From CG2-30-36-16 sp964372115 (GTDB lineage: Bacteria; Bacteroidota; Ignavibacteria; Ignavibacteriales; Ignavibacteriaceae): a stretch of 64,000 bases of DNA. Within the stretch, counting starts at the first letter, position 1, and every line of letters starts with the position of its first letter. The stretch spans positions 1 to 64,000 of the forward strand of contig CAYJPN010000023.1 of the NCBI GenBank assembly GCA_964372115.1, given 5' to 3'. The notes beneath the pieces are model-generated. The model saw only the letters and a program-made list of their open reading frames with translations, was not told the origin of the DNA and made no database searches. Below, one piece after another: positions 1-8,132 of the stretch. The translations under genes and the position numbers were made by a program.

Positions 1-4
1 CTAC

Positions 5-41
5 TGACATTTCTATCGAGTCGTATCTATGACATTTCTAT
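5..41. repeat. Two direct 12-bp repeats, possible IS end
   Basis: TGACATTTCTAT occurs at 5-16 and again at 30-41, 25 bp apart, followed by CGAG and TGTG respectively. Closely spaced copies of a short terminal repeat are typical of the ends of IS21-like elements. No transposase is visible because the window starts here, so the IS assignment is inference. Confidence 0.35.
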
Positions 42-139
42 TGTGCTATTACAATGGTAAGATAAATACTTTTTCGCGTTAGGTTTTTCCTTAGAGTTAA
101 AAATTACGAAATGTTTTTGGGCTTTTCCCACCGGTATAT

Positions 140-553
140 TCAATCCATGTTTAAAACTAATATAGTTTCTGTGCCGTCGCCCGTTACATTGTATTTCAAC
201 TCGTCCATATATATTCGCATTAAATATAAACCGCGTCCCGAATCCTTTAATAAATTTTCAGGTTCTGTTGGATCGGGAATTGTTGAGGGATCAAAACCAT
301 GCCCCTCATCTTTGATGGAAATAAAAAGCTGGTTTTCTTTTTTATAGGCATTTATCTTTACAAGCTTTTCGGGGTTGCACTTATTTGCATGAATAATAGC
401 ATTTGTAACCGCCTCGGTTACTGACAGCATCAGCCCGTTCAACTTTTCTTCGTTCACGTTTAAATCTCTCGCAAAGTAGTTTACAAACTCTTCAACTGTT
501 ATGAGATTATTCGGATCGCTTTCGATTTCGATATAATAATTTTCCTGCGCCAA
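140..553 (-). CDS. RsbW/SpoIIAB-like ATP-binding anti-sigma factor (serine kinase)
   Basis: This 137-residue protein is a stand-alone GHKL ATPase domain. The N box has Glu47 and Asn51 within SVTEAVTNAI, the G1 box is DEGHGFD at 82-88, and the G2 box is GRGLYLM at 106-112. Proteins of this size and order phosphorylate a STAS-domain antagonist and sequester a sigma factor or response regulator in partner switching. The start is a TTG with GGA six bases upstream. A STAS protein that could be its partner lies about 21 kb away at 21652-21990. Specific partners cannot be read from the sequence. Confidence 0.85.
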   Translation of the reverse strand: MAQENYYIEIESDPNNLITVEEFVNYFARDLNVNEEKLNGLMLSVTEAVTNAIIHANKCNPEKLVKINAYKKENQLFISIKDEGHGFDPSTIPDPTEPENLLKDSGRGLYLMRIYMDELKYNVTGDGTETILVLNMD

Positions 554-606
554 TATGATTCCGTTTTTGAGGGAAAAGATAATAAAAAAAAAACTCTTTT
601 CAATTA

Positions 607-2505
607 TTAAAAGTTCCAGAACATTTGTAAAGAGAAATTTGTTTGTTCTTTTTTATTATTTCCGGTTAATCGTATAAATTCGTACCATCCATAAAGTTTA
701 ATAAGCAAGCGGTCTTTTAAATCCACCATAACTTCTGCCACAGGACCGGTGCTAACATATTCCGTATCCAAAACTTTTTGTTTTTTCTCATAATTAAAGG
801 TTAAAAGCGAAAAAAAACGAATGCCGGAAGCTAATATAATATCGTAGTATCTTACTGAAAGTTTAGGCTCGGCAAAAATTTCCTTTAAATATCGGGTAGG
901 TCTGATTGTGAAGGAATTCCACTTAAAATCACCCTGTTCCGATAGCTTTAAATAGCCGTAAAGATTCAAATTTAGTTTTTTCGTTAACCTTATTGTGGTT
1001 GAATCAGTTGCTGTGTATTGTCTGAATGAAAAACTTCTGTAGTTCGGGTTTAAATCTTCAAAATCATAAACTGTATAGTTCGCTGAAACATCAAAAGTAT
1101 TTAGTGACGATACATTTTTCCCGTGATATGTTCCACCGGCGGATAGGCGTATTATTCTATTCAGATTATTGTTTGAACTTTTTTCAGAAAAAATATAAAC
1201 AGTGTGGTTGAATGTAGCCTCTGCAGTTAGAAAACCTTCAAACAAAGGATTAAATATTCTCAGATATCTAATACGAGCCATCGAAAGAATTTCGTCCCGG
1301 TCATCGTAGTTATCATCACTGGGGGTATCATATCTTAGTTTATTTTGAAATAAACTGAAAGAGAGCATATCTTTTTTTGTAATATTATATAAACCTGAGA
1401 TGGAGAGTGATGCACGTTGAGAGTTATTATTTTTTCTATTTTCCTGAGCAGTCCGCTGGTCGTAAAAAATATCACTCACATTTTCAATGGTCTTAACAAT
1501 ATTTTTTTCATCCCGTTCAGAAAGCATAAATCGGATTGATCCGGTAAATGAATCCGATGTATAAGAAGTTGTAGATTCAAGTTCAAACTTTAGTTCTTCA
1601 ATTCGTGTATCAAAAATAGAAGAAGAAATATTCTCAAAGTTTTTATATCGTGTGTCACGGTCAACTTTTCTCCAGACTATTTTGCCGAGTAAATCAAAAT
1701 AAAACAAACCGAGAAATTGATTGTATTGCAGCCTGTCCTGCATTGTATAATTTGTTTCTACACGGCTCTGGATGTTATTTGCAATGTTGTAATAACGTGA
1801 AGTTAATGAGTCAGCTTCATAATAAAAATCTTTTCTATTTAGTTGGTAAACAAAATTGATAGAGTTATTAACATCCGGGGAAAAAGAATTTGTTAAAAGA
1901 AAATTTAAATATCTGTTTTTATTGTTTCTCGGAAATATATCTTCATTTTTAAATTTTACTTCGCCGTAAATATTAAAATCGGAAACGGCTAAATTATTTA
2001 CTAAACCCTCACCGCCGTACAAGTATCCATAATCATTCTCACCAACCTGCCTATTATTTGAATAACCAAAGAAAGGTGTTAAAAATATCTGTGGGTGAGG
2101 TTTATATTGAGGCTGGATGGTAATATCTGAGTTGGATGCTTCGTTAATCTCAATCCGTCTATTATTCGAATAGATATTATTGTGCACACCAAAACCTATA
2201 TTCATTTTTGGGGAAAAAGTGTAACCGCCGGTGAATGAAAACCTTTGCTCATCACGCTGACTGCGGTCGGTAGATTTTATAACTGTGGAATTGTAATTTT
2301 CACCAAGAGTAAAAAACACATCATCAAATTTTTGCTGAACAGATAAAAATGTATTGAGCGAGTATGTATTTAGCTGTTTATCAAAACGGGAATTCAGCTT
2401 ATTAAAATTATTGTCGGTAAGAACATACTCAAGGCTATCGCTGCGCGTTTGTGCAGAAACGGAAACTACGAATAAAACAAATATGATTGATAAGCTTATC
2501 TTCAA
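607..2505 (-). CDS. Putative outer-membrane beta-barrel protein
   Basis: A 632-residue protein of no recognised family. Residues 1-18 form a cleavable signal peptide ending SVSAQ. The rest is rich in alternating aromatic/polar stretches typical of amphipathic beta strands, with many Tyr, Asn and Phe. The last residue is Phe (FWNF), as in many proteins assembled by the BAM complex, which points to an outer-membrane barrel. The only plausible start is a TTG without a clear ribosome site. It lies 54 bp upstream of the RsbW-like gene on the same strand. The cargo or function is unknown. Confidence 0.6.
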   Translation of the reverse strand: MKISLSIIFVLFVVSVSAQTRSDSLEYVLTDNNFNKLNSRFDKQLNTYSLNTFLSVQQKFDDVFFTLGENYNSTVIKSTDRSQRDEQRFSFTGGYTFSPKMNIGFGVHNNIYSNNRRIEINEASNSDITIQPQYKPHPQIFLTPFFGYSNNRQVGENDYGYLYGGEGLVNNLAVSDFNIYGEVKFKNEDIFPRNNKNRYLNFLLTNSFSPDVNNSINFVYQLNRKDFYYEADSLTSRYYNIANNIQSRVETNYTMQDRLQYNQFLGLFYFDLLGKIVWRKVDRDTRYKNFENISSSIFDTRIEELKFELESTTSYTSDSFTGSIRFMLSERDEKNIVKTIENVSDIFYDQRTAQENRKNNNSQRASLSISGLYNITKKDMLSFSLFQNKLRYDTPSDDNYDDRDEILSMARIRYLRIFNPLFEGFLTAEATFNHTVYIFSEKSSNNNLNRIIRLSAGGTYHGKNVSSLNTFDVSANYTVYDFEDLNPNYRSFSFRQYTATDSTTIRLTKKLNLNLYGYLKLSEQGDFKWNSFTIRPTRYLKEIFAEPKLSVRYYDIILASGIRFFSLLTFNYEKKQKVLDTEYVSTGPVAEVMVDLKDRLLIKLYGWYEFIRLTGNNKKEQTNFSLQMFWNF

Positions 2506-2876
2506 AATATTTTCAAAAAAATAACGAGTTAAAATTGTGCTTTCTTTTCAACAATTTGCAAAATACAAAATAATTAGTGCAATATATTACTATTGGTGCC
2601 CCGGTATAAATTAAGGGAGCGCTTTTCATTTAATTAAGGTTAATCTGCTTCGGTTTTTGAAGAAAATTTACCTGGAAAAAGTTAAAATATTACTGTCCGG
2701 TTTTATTTCCATTTGAAATTCCATTAACTTCAAAAATATTTAGAATAGAGATCAATACAAAGTAAAAATTAGGTCAATAAATTATTTAAATAGTGTTCTT
2801 TAGGTTTTACTCTTTAAATTGACAAAGAAGGATATTTTGGATAACTTTGACACTTAAAAATTGAGAAAAGAAAACC
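2506..2876. other. Divergent intergenic region upstream of nuoA
   Basis: This 371-bp stretch separates the barrel gene (minus) from nuoA (plus). It holds the nuo promoter candidate near its right end. I see no gene, RNA or strong dyad in the rest. Confidence 0.5.
2819..2849 (+). promoter_or_regulatory. Bacteroidota-type promoter for the nuo operon
   Basis: TTG at 2819-2821, a 20-bp spacer and TAACTTTG at 2842-2849 match the TTG / TAnnTTTG elements recognised by the Bacteroidota primary sigma factor. The predicted transcript start is about 20 bp before the nuoA ATG. Confidence 0.6.
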
Positions 2877-3245
2877 ATGATTGAATCGTATATACCTATT
2901 TTTATAGTTATTGGATTCGCTTTAGTTTTTGCAATCGGAGTGTTGTTATCCTCAACAGCATTCGGACCACAAAGACCAAACCGTGAAAAATCGTCAACGT
3001 ACGAAAGCGGTATGAAACCCGTTGGTACTGCCCGCGAAAGAGTATCGATAAAATATTATATGGTTGCTATGCTCTTTATTATTTTCGATATTGAGGTTAT
3101 TTTCGTGTACCCGTGGGCAGTGGAGTTTAAAAAATTATTCGGTCAAATCGGGACAGCGGCTTTTTATCCAATGCTTATATTTTTGATAGTATTGGAATTA
3201 GGTTATCTGTACGTTTATAAGAAAGGCGGCTTTAAATGGGATTAG
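2877..3245 (+). CDS. nuoA: NADH-quinone oxidoreductase subunit A
   Basis: A 122-residue membrane subunit of respiratory complex I with three transmembrane helices (about 4-26, 60-82 and 91-112). The loop YESGMKPVGTAR matches the conserved NuoA loop that contributes to the quinone-site region, and FDIEVIF is the typical second-helix motif. It is first in nuoABCDEF and overlaps nuoB by 10 bp, so the two are probably translationally coupled. Length is normal for the family. Confidence 0.97.
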   Translation: MIESYIPIFIVIGFALVFAIGVLLSSTAFGPQRPNREKSSTYESGMKPVGTARERVSIKYYMVAMLFIIFDIEVIFVYPWAVEFKKLFGQIGTAAFYPMLIFLIVLELGYLYVYKKGGFKWD

Positions 3246-3757
3246 AAGCCAAACTAAAACAAGATGGATTTTTTACAACAAAGTTGGACGCTATAATTGC
3301 ATGGTCGCGTAAAAACTCGGTTTGGCCAATGCCTATGGGTATTTCGTGCTGCGCAATCGAAATGATGGCGGTCGGCGACCCGAGGTATGATATAGCGCGC
3401 TTTGGTTCGGAAGTAATGCGTTTTACACCCCGCCAGTGCGATTTGATGATAGTAGCCGGCACTGTTACTTATAAAATGTCGCATGTAGTAAAAAAAATAT
3501 ACGACCAGATGCCCGACCCCAAGTGGGTTATTGCCATGGGTGCATGTACTTCATCGGGCGGCATGTATCGCTCATACCCGGTTGTACAGGGTATAGACCA
3601 GTTCCTACCGGTTGATCTTTATGTTGCAGGTTGCCCGCCGCGACCGGATAATCTTTTAAATGCGTTGATACAGATACAAGAAAAAATAGGAAGAACAAAG
3701 GCGTCCGATTTCCAGGACAGACCATTACCGGAATTAAATGTAATTCAGAATACATGA
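3236..3757 (+). CDS. nuoB: NADH-quinone oxidoreductase subunit B (N2 Fe-S cluster)
   Basis: A 173-residue peripheral-arm subunit that carries the terminal 4Fe-4S cluster N2, which passes electrons to quinone. The ligands are visible: the adjacent pair Cys38-Cys39 in GISCCAIE, Cys104 in MGACTSSGG, and Cys133 in AGCPPRPD. The ATG at 3236 lies inside the end of nuoA, and its stop overlaps the nuoC start (ATGA). Confidence 0.97.
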   Translation: MGLEAKLKQDGFFTTKLDAIIAWSRKNSVWPMPMGISCCAIEMMAVGDPRYDIARFGSEVMRFTPRQCDLMIVAGTVTYKMSHVVKKIYDQMPDPKWVIAMGACTSSGGMYRSYPVVQGIDQFLPVDLYVAGCPPRPDNLLNALIQIQEKIGRTKASDFQDRPLPELNVIQNT

Positions 3758-4248
3758 GTATGAACTTCAAAGAAATTATCCCGCAAAAGCTTAAAGATAA
3801 ATTTGAAGGAATCGAGATTGAGATTAGCGATTTCCGAGACGATTTAACATTAAAGTTTGATAAAAAATATATTCTTAATGTTGCTCAATTTTTAAGAGAC
3901 GATGAAGAACTTCAATTTAATTTTTGCGAAGATGTAACCGCAATAGATTGGGCAAAACGAAAAGATAGGTTTACTGTAGTGTACCACATTTTTTCGATGA
4001 AAAACAATTTTCGCCTCCGTTTAAAATGCGATGTTGATGAATCGGATTTGAATATTGATACTGTTTCACCCGTTTGGAAAACAGCAAACTGGTTAGAACG
4101 CGAAACATACGATATGTATGGCGTAAAGTTTAATAATCATCCCGATTTAAGAAGAATGTATATGCCCGAAGATTTTGAGTATCACCCGCTTCGTAAAGAT
4201 TTCCCTTTGATGGGTATACCGGGCTCACTTTCATTGCCGAAGAAATAA
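3754..4248 (+). CDS. nuoC: NADH-quinone oxidoreductase subunit C
   Basis: A 164-residue 30-kDa-type subunit of the complex I hydrophilic arm. The family signature is visible in WLERETYDMYGVKFNNHPDLRR, here about residues 110-131, followed by HPLRKDFPL. It starts with the ATG overlapping the nuoB stop and sits 10 bp upstream of nuoD. NuoC and NuoD are separate genes here, unlike the fused NuoCD of enterobacteria. Confidence 0.96.
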   Translation: MSMNFKEIIPQKLKDKFEGIEIEISDFRDDLTLKFDKKYILNVAQFLRDDEELQFNFCEDVTAIDWAKRKDRFTVVYHIFSMKNNFRLRLKCDVDESDLNIDTVSPVWKTANWLERETYDMYGVKFNNHPDLRRMYMPEDFEYHPLRKDFPLMGIPGSLSLPKK

Positions 4249-4258
4249 AAGAGATTTT

Positions 4259-5515
4259 ATGGAAAGAATACAATCTGTTGACGATGTACATCCGAAAATA
4301 ATTCAAGCGCTTCTCGATGCTGAAACCGATATAACGATTGAAGATGCCCTTGAAAACGAGATGATATTAAATATGGGCCCACAGCACCCTGCTACACACG
4401 GTGTGCTTAGGCTCGTCCTTCGCCTCGATGGAGAGACGGTTATGTCATGCGTTCCTGAGTTAGGGTATTTGCATCGTGGTTACGAAAAGATGGCGGAGAA
4501 TATGAGTTATTATGAATTCATACCTCACACAGATCGTCTCGATTATATTGCGCCCCTGTCTAACAATGTTGCATGGGTTTTAGCCGTTGAAAAACTTGCA
4601 GGTATAGAAGCTCCTCCAAGAGCTCAATACATCAGGATGATGGTTGCAGAGTTTGCCCGTATGGCTTCGCATCTTGTAGCTATCGGGGCGCTTGCAATGG
4701 ATGTTGGTGCTTTAACCATCTTTTTATGGACTCTTAGAGAACGCGAAAAAATATTAGACATATGGGATATACTTTGCGGCGCACGCTTTACAAACAGTTA
4801 TACACGCATAGGCGGTGTTGCTAACGATGCACAGCCAGAGGCATTGGCAAAGGCAAGATGGTTTATTGATCAGTACAACCAAAATATTGATGAAGTTGAA
4901 AAACTTATTAACACTAACCGTATTTTTATTGAACGAATGGACGGCGTTGGTGTAATTTCTCGGGCAGACGCTGTGCAGATTGGATTTACAGGTCCTAACT
5001 TAAGAGCGAGCGGTGAGCCATTCGATTTACGCAGAGCAACACCGTATATGTTTTATAATGAAATGGATTTTAATATTTCTACCTATTCTGAAGGTGACTG
5101 TCTTGCCCGTTATTTTGTTCGCGTTGATGAAACACGTGAAAGCGCAAAAATAATACGTCAGATTCTGGATAAAATGCCCCAGGGAGATACAATATTAAAC
5201 TCGCCCAAAAAAGTTTTACCGCATAAAACCGAAATTTATTCGAGCATGGAAGAATTAATTCACGATTTTATGATTGTTAATTTCGGTATTAATCCACCCG
5301 TTGGCGAAAGTTACCATGCAATTGAAAACCCAAAAGGCGAATTAGGATTTTACTTTGTAAGCAAGGGTGAAGGTAATCCCTGGAAGTGTAAAATCCGTTC
5401 CCCCTCGATGGTTAATTTGCAGGCTATACCGCAGCTTGTAAAAGGGCAGATGATTTCGGATGTTGTTGCAATTGTCGGAAGCATAGACCCGATTATGGGC
5501 GAAGCGGATAAATAA
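4259..5515 (+). CDS. nuoD: NADH-quinone oxidoreductase subunit D
   Basis: This 418-residue 49-kDa-type subunit forms the quinone-binding cavity with NuoB. GPQHPATHG near residue 40 and the following ELGYLHRGYEK contain the conserved His and Tyr that approach quinone. The protein descends from the [NiFe]-hydrogenase large subunit but has lost the metal-binding cysteines, as expected. It follows nuoC by 10 bp and precedes nuoE by 28 bp. Length is normal. Confidence 0.97.
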   Translation: MERIQSVDDVHPKIIQALLDAETDITIEDALENEMILNMGPQHPATHGVLRLVLRLDGETVMSCVPELGYLHRGYEKMAENMSYYEFIPHTDRLDYIAPLSNNVAWVLAVEKLAGIEAPPRAQYIRMMVAEFARMASHLVAIGALAMDVGALTIFLWTLREREKILDIWDILCGARFTNSYTRIGGVANDAQPEALAKARWFIDQYNQNIDEVEKLINTNRIFIERMDGVGVISRADAVQIGFTGPNLRASGEPFDLRRATPYMFYNEMDFNISTYSEGDCLARYFVRVDETRESAKIIRQILDKMPQGDTILNSPKKVLPHKTEIYSSMEELIHDFMIVNFGINPPVGESYHAIENPKGELGFYFVSKGEGNPWKCKIRSPSMVNLQAIPQLVKGQMISDVVAIVGSIDPIMGEADK

Positions 5516-5543
5516 TTATTAAACTTTTGAAATAATAGCTATT

Positions 5544-6026
5544 ATGGAATTTAAATACAGCGAAGAAAATCAAAAAAAGTTGGATGAAATAGTCAGCCAT
5601 TATCCATATAAAAAAGCCGGTGTGATGGGCGCCTTGTGGCTTGCACAAGAACAGAACGGGTGGATTTCGGGTGAAGTGATGAAAGAAATTGCAGGGCAGC
5701 TTGAAATTACTCTTGAAGAAGTTCTTGGCGTTGTTACATTTTATACAATGTACAACAAAAACCCGATGGGAAAATTTCATCTTCAGGTTTGTACAAATGT
5801 TTCATGTATGCTGCGCGGTGGTTACCAAATTTATAATTACGTAAAAGATAAACTTGGTATTGATAATAAGCAGGTGACGGATGATAAATTATTTTCGCTT
5901 GAAGAAGTTGAGTGTATGGGCTCGTGCGGTACAGCCCCGATGGTTGCGGTAAATGAAGATTATTATGAAAACATAAACATCGAAGAAGTTGATAAAATTT
6001 TAGAATCCTTAAAGAATCAAAAATAA
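5544..6026 (+). CDS. nuoE: NADH-quinone oxidoreductase subunit E (2Fe-2S)
   Basis: A 160-residue thioredoxin-fold subunit of the NADH-oxidising module. The four 2Fe-2S ligands are Cys83 and Cys88 (CTNVSC) and Cys124 and Cys128 (CMGSC), with the spacing known for the 24-kDa family. The N-terminal helical part (about 1-75) is complete. The stop codon is immediately followed by the nuoF ATG, so the two are made together as the E-F module. Confidence 0.96.
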   Translation: MEFKYSEENQKKLDEIVSHYPYKKAGVMGALWLAQEQNGWISGEVMKEIAGQLEITLEEVLGVVTFYTMYNKNPMGKFHLQVCTNVSCMLRGGYQIYNYVKDKLGIDNKQVTDDKLFSLEEVECMGSCGTAPMVAVNEDYYENINIEEVDKILESLKNQK

Positions 6027-7349
6027 ATGGAAAAAATTGTTCTCCCCGATATAAAAAACCTTCATCTTCTTGATGTTTACATTGAGAACGGCGGTTATGA
6101 AGCGGCAAAAAAAGCTTTCTCCAAAACACCCGATGATATTATCGATGAAGTTAAAAAATCAGGTTTACGCGGTAGAGGCGGGGCTGCATTTTCAGCCGGC
6201 TTAAAATGGAGCTTTATGCCGAAGACGACCGATAAACCAAAATACCTTTGTATTAATGGTGATGAAAGTGAACCCGGCTCGTTTAAGGACAGACAAGTAT
6301 TTGAATATAATCCTCATCAGTTAATTGAAGGAATATTAATTACTGCTTATGCCATTCAAGCAAAAATTACCTACATCTACATTCGCGGCGAATACCACAA
6401 ATGGATAAAACTTATGCAAAAAGCATTAGACGATGCATATGCAAAAGGTTTTATTGGTGAAAAAATGAAGGAAACTTTTGGGACTGATTTTACATGTGAG
6501 ATTTATGTCCATAAAGGCGCCGGCGCTTATATCTGTGGCGAAGAATCGTCCCTGATGAACTCCATAGAAGGGAAGAGGGGATATCCGAGAGTAAAACCAC
6601 CGTTCCCCGCGCAGAATGGTTTGTGGGGAAATCCGACAACAATTAATAACGTGGAAACTATAACTAACGTTCCCCCGATAATTAACAAAGGTTGGGAATG
6701 GTTTTCCAAAATAGGCGAGCCAAAACATCCCGGTACATTATTATTCGGCGTAAGTGGTCACGTAAATAAACCCGGTGTTTACGAATTACCTTCCGGCACA
6801 TTGTTGACAGATATTATTTACAACTATGCCGGCGGTGTTATTGGCGATAAAAAGATATTATGTGTAATTCCCGGCGGTTCATCAATGCCTCCACTGCGCG
6901 GTGACCAGTTAGAGGGCGTTAAAATGGATGCTGAATCTTTAAGGACTGTTGGTTCTGCTATTGGAACGGGTGGAATAATGGTAATGGATGAAGATACCAA
7001 TCTCGTAAAAGTTCTCGCACGTATTTCTCACTTTTACCACCATGAAAGCTGCGGACAGTGTACACCTTGTCGCGAGGGCACCGGCTGGTTAGAAAAAATT
7101 CTTAGAAGAATAGAAAGAGGTGAAGGTTCGGTAAGCGATCTTGATTTGTTGATAAGTGTTGCTTCCAACATTGAAGGGAATACAATCTGCGCGCTTGGTG
7201 AAGCAGCCGCATGGCCGGTAAGATTTATGATAACGCGCTTCAGAGATTATTTTGAAGCGCGTGTAAGCAAAGAAGTAAGTCTTACAGTAAAAAATAAAGT
7301 ACATTCTATGCGGAACACAGCTATTCCCCTGGCACCTGTTATTAAATAA
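6027..7349 (+). CDS. nuoF: NADH-quinone oxidoreductase subunit F (FMN, 4Fe-4S)
   Basis: The 440-residue NADH-binding 51-kDa subunit. The FMN/NADH glycine-rich motif is GRGGAAFSAG at 49-58. The N3 4Fe-4S ligands are Cys342, Cys345 and Cys348 (CGQCTPC) and Cys388 (ICALGE). It transfers hydride from NADH to FMN and on to NuoE. It is the last gene of this cluster and a terminator follows 14 bp later. nuoG-N, needed for a proton-pumping enzyme, are not in the window. Confidence 0.97.
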   Translation: MEKIVLPDIKNLHLLDVYIENGGYEAAKKAFSKTPDDIIDEVKKSGLRGRGGAAFSAGLKWSFMPKTTDKPKYLCINGDESEPGSFKDRQVFEYNPHQLIEGILITAYAIQAKITYIYIRGEYHKWIKLMQKALDDAYAKGFIGEKMKETFGTDFTCEIYVHKGAGAYICGEESSLMNSIEGKRGYPRVKPPFPAQNGLWGNPTTINNVETITNVPPIINKGWEWFSKIGEPKHPGTLLFGVSGHVNKPGVYELPSGTLLTDIIYNYAGGVIGDKKILCVIPGGSSMPPLRGDQLEGVKMDAESLRTVGSAIGTGGIMVMDEDTNLVKVLARISHFYHHESCGQCTPCREGTGWLEKILRRIERGEGSVSDLDLLISVASNIEGNTICALGEAAAWPVRFMITRFRDYFEARVSKEVSLTVKNKVHSMRNTAIPLAPVIK

Positions 7350-7362
7350 TTTTAATCATCAA

Positions 7363-7396
7363 AAAAAATCCTCTTTGTATATAATGAGGATTTTTT
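7363..7396. terminator. Bidirectional terminator between nuoF and ferritin
   Basis: An 11-bp perfect inverted repeat, AAAAAATCCTC at 7363-7373 and GAGGATTTTTT at 7386-7396. The arms supply a T run on each strand, so it can serve both convergent genes. Confidence 0.85.
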
Positions 7397-7415
7397 ATTT
7401 TAAAACAAATTAAGA

Positions 7416-7910
7416 CTAACGGGAAGCCCTTTGTCCGAGTTCTCTATCAATCAAATAAAGACCGCTTTTTGTATCGGCAAGCATTTTTAATTTATCAACA
7501 ATTTTCAAAGCGGTAGCTTCTTCTTCAACCTGTTCGGTAATAAACCACTGCAGAAAGATGTTTGTTGCATGATCTTTTTCGGAAAGTGTAGTATCAAACA
7601 AATCATAAATCATTTTAGTTACATTTTTTTCATGCTGATACGTTGCTTCAAAAACATCTAACGGAGTTTTGAAATTTTTCGCCGGCTCTTTAATTGTGTT
7701 TAGCTCTACCTTGCCGTTTGCCTGAAGAATGTAGGCATAAAATTTCATCGCGTGTTCGTATTCCTCCTGCGATTGAACTTTCATCCATTTAGCCATCCCA
7801 TCTAAATTTTGCTCATCAAAAAAAGCAGACATAGCAAGATATTCATAGGAAGAATATAGTTCTGCATTTAACTGCTGATTGAGAGCATCCTGAACTTTTT
7901 TATTTAACAT
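7416..7910 (-). CDS. ftnA: Ferritin (iron storage)
   Basis: A non-haem ferritin of 164 residues that oxidises Fe(II) and stores it in a 24-subunit shell. The ferroxidase ligands are visible as the Glu of NAELYSSYEYLAM, QEEYEHAMKF with the conserved E..H pair, and FITEQVEEE. I prefer the ATG at 7910 because AAAGG lies seven bases upstream. An in-frame ATG 15 bp further out has no such site. It is monocistronic and convergent with nuoF. Confidence 0.93.
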   Translation of the reverse strand: MLNKKVQDALNQQLNAELYSSYEYLAMSAFFDEQNLDGMAKWMKVQSQEEYEHAMKFYAYILQANGKVELNTIKEPAKNFKTPLDVFEATYQHEKNVTKMIYDLFDTTLSEKDHATNIFLQWFITEQVEEEATALKIVDKLKMLADTKSGLYLIDRELGQRASR

Positions 7911-8092
7911 TATGATGCCTTTCATTTATTTATAAATTTATTTTTTCTTAAGCGCTCGGGGAAAGGTATATTAACCTTTTGGCAAATATATAAAAAACGA
8001 ACAAGAATTGTTTCATAAATATAGTGGACATAAATAAGTATCAAACTCAATAGTGTTAAGATTCGACATCACTTAGCGATAAATAATAAAAA

Positions 8093-8120
8093 AAATCCGC
8101 CGATAATGAGCGGCGGATTT
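8093..8120 (-). terminator. Terminator of the TonB receptor operon
   Basis: AAATCCGCCG at 8093-8102 pairs with CGGCGGATTT at 8111-8120 around an 8-nt loop. On the minus strand it is followed by a run of Ts, ending the operon 13 bp after the last stop. Confidence 0.85.
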
Positions 8121-8132
8121 ATAATCGAAAAA

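Noticed and set aside
3232..3484. Minus-strand frames of 76 codons over nuoB
   Set aside because: They are shadows of the well-supported nuoB coding sequence.
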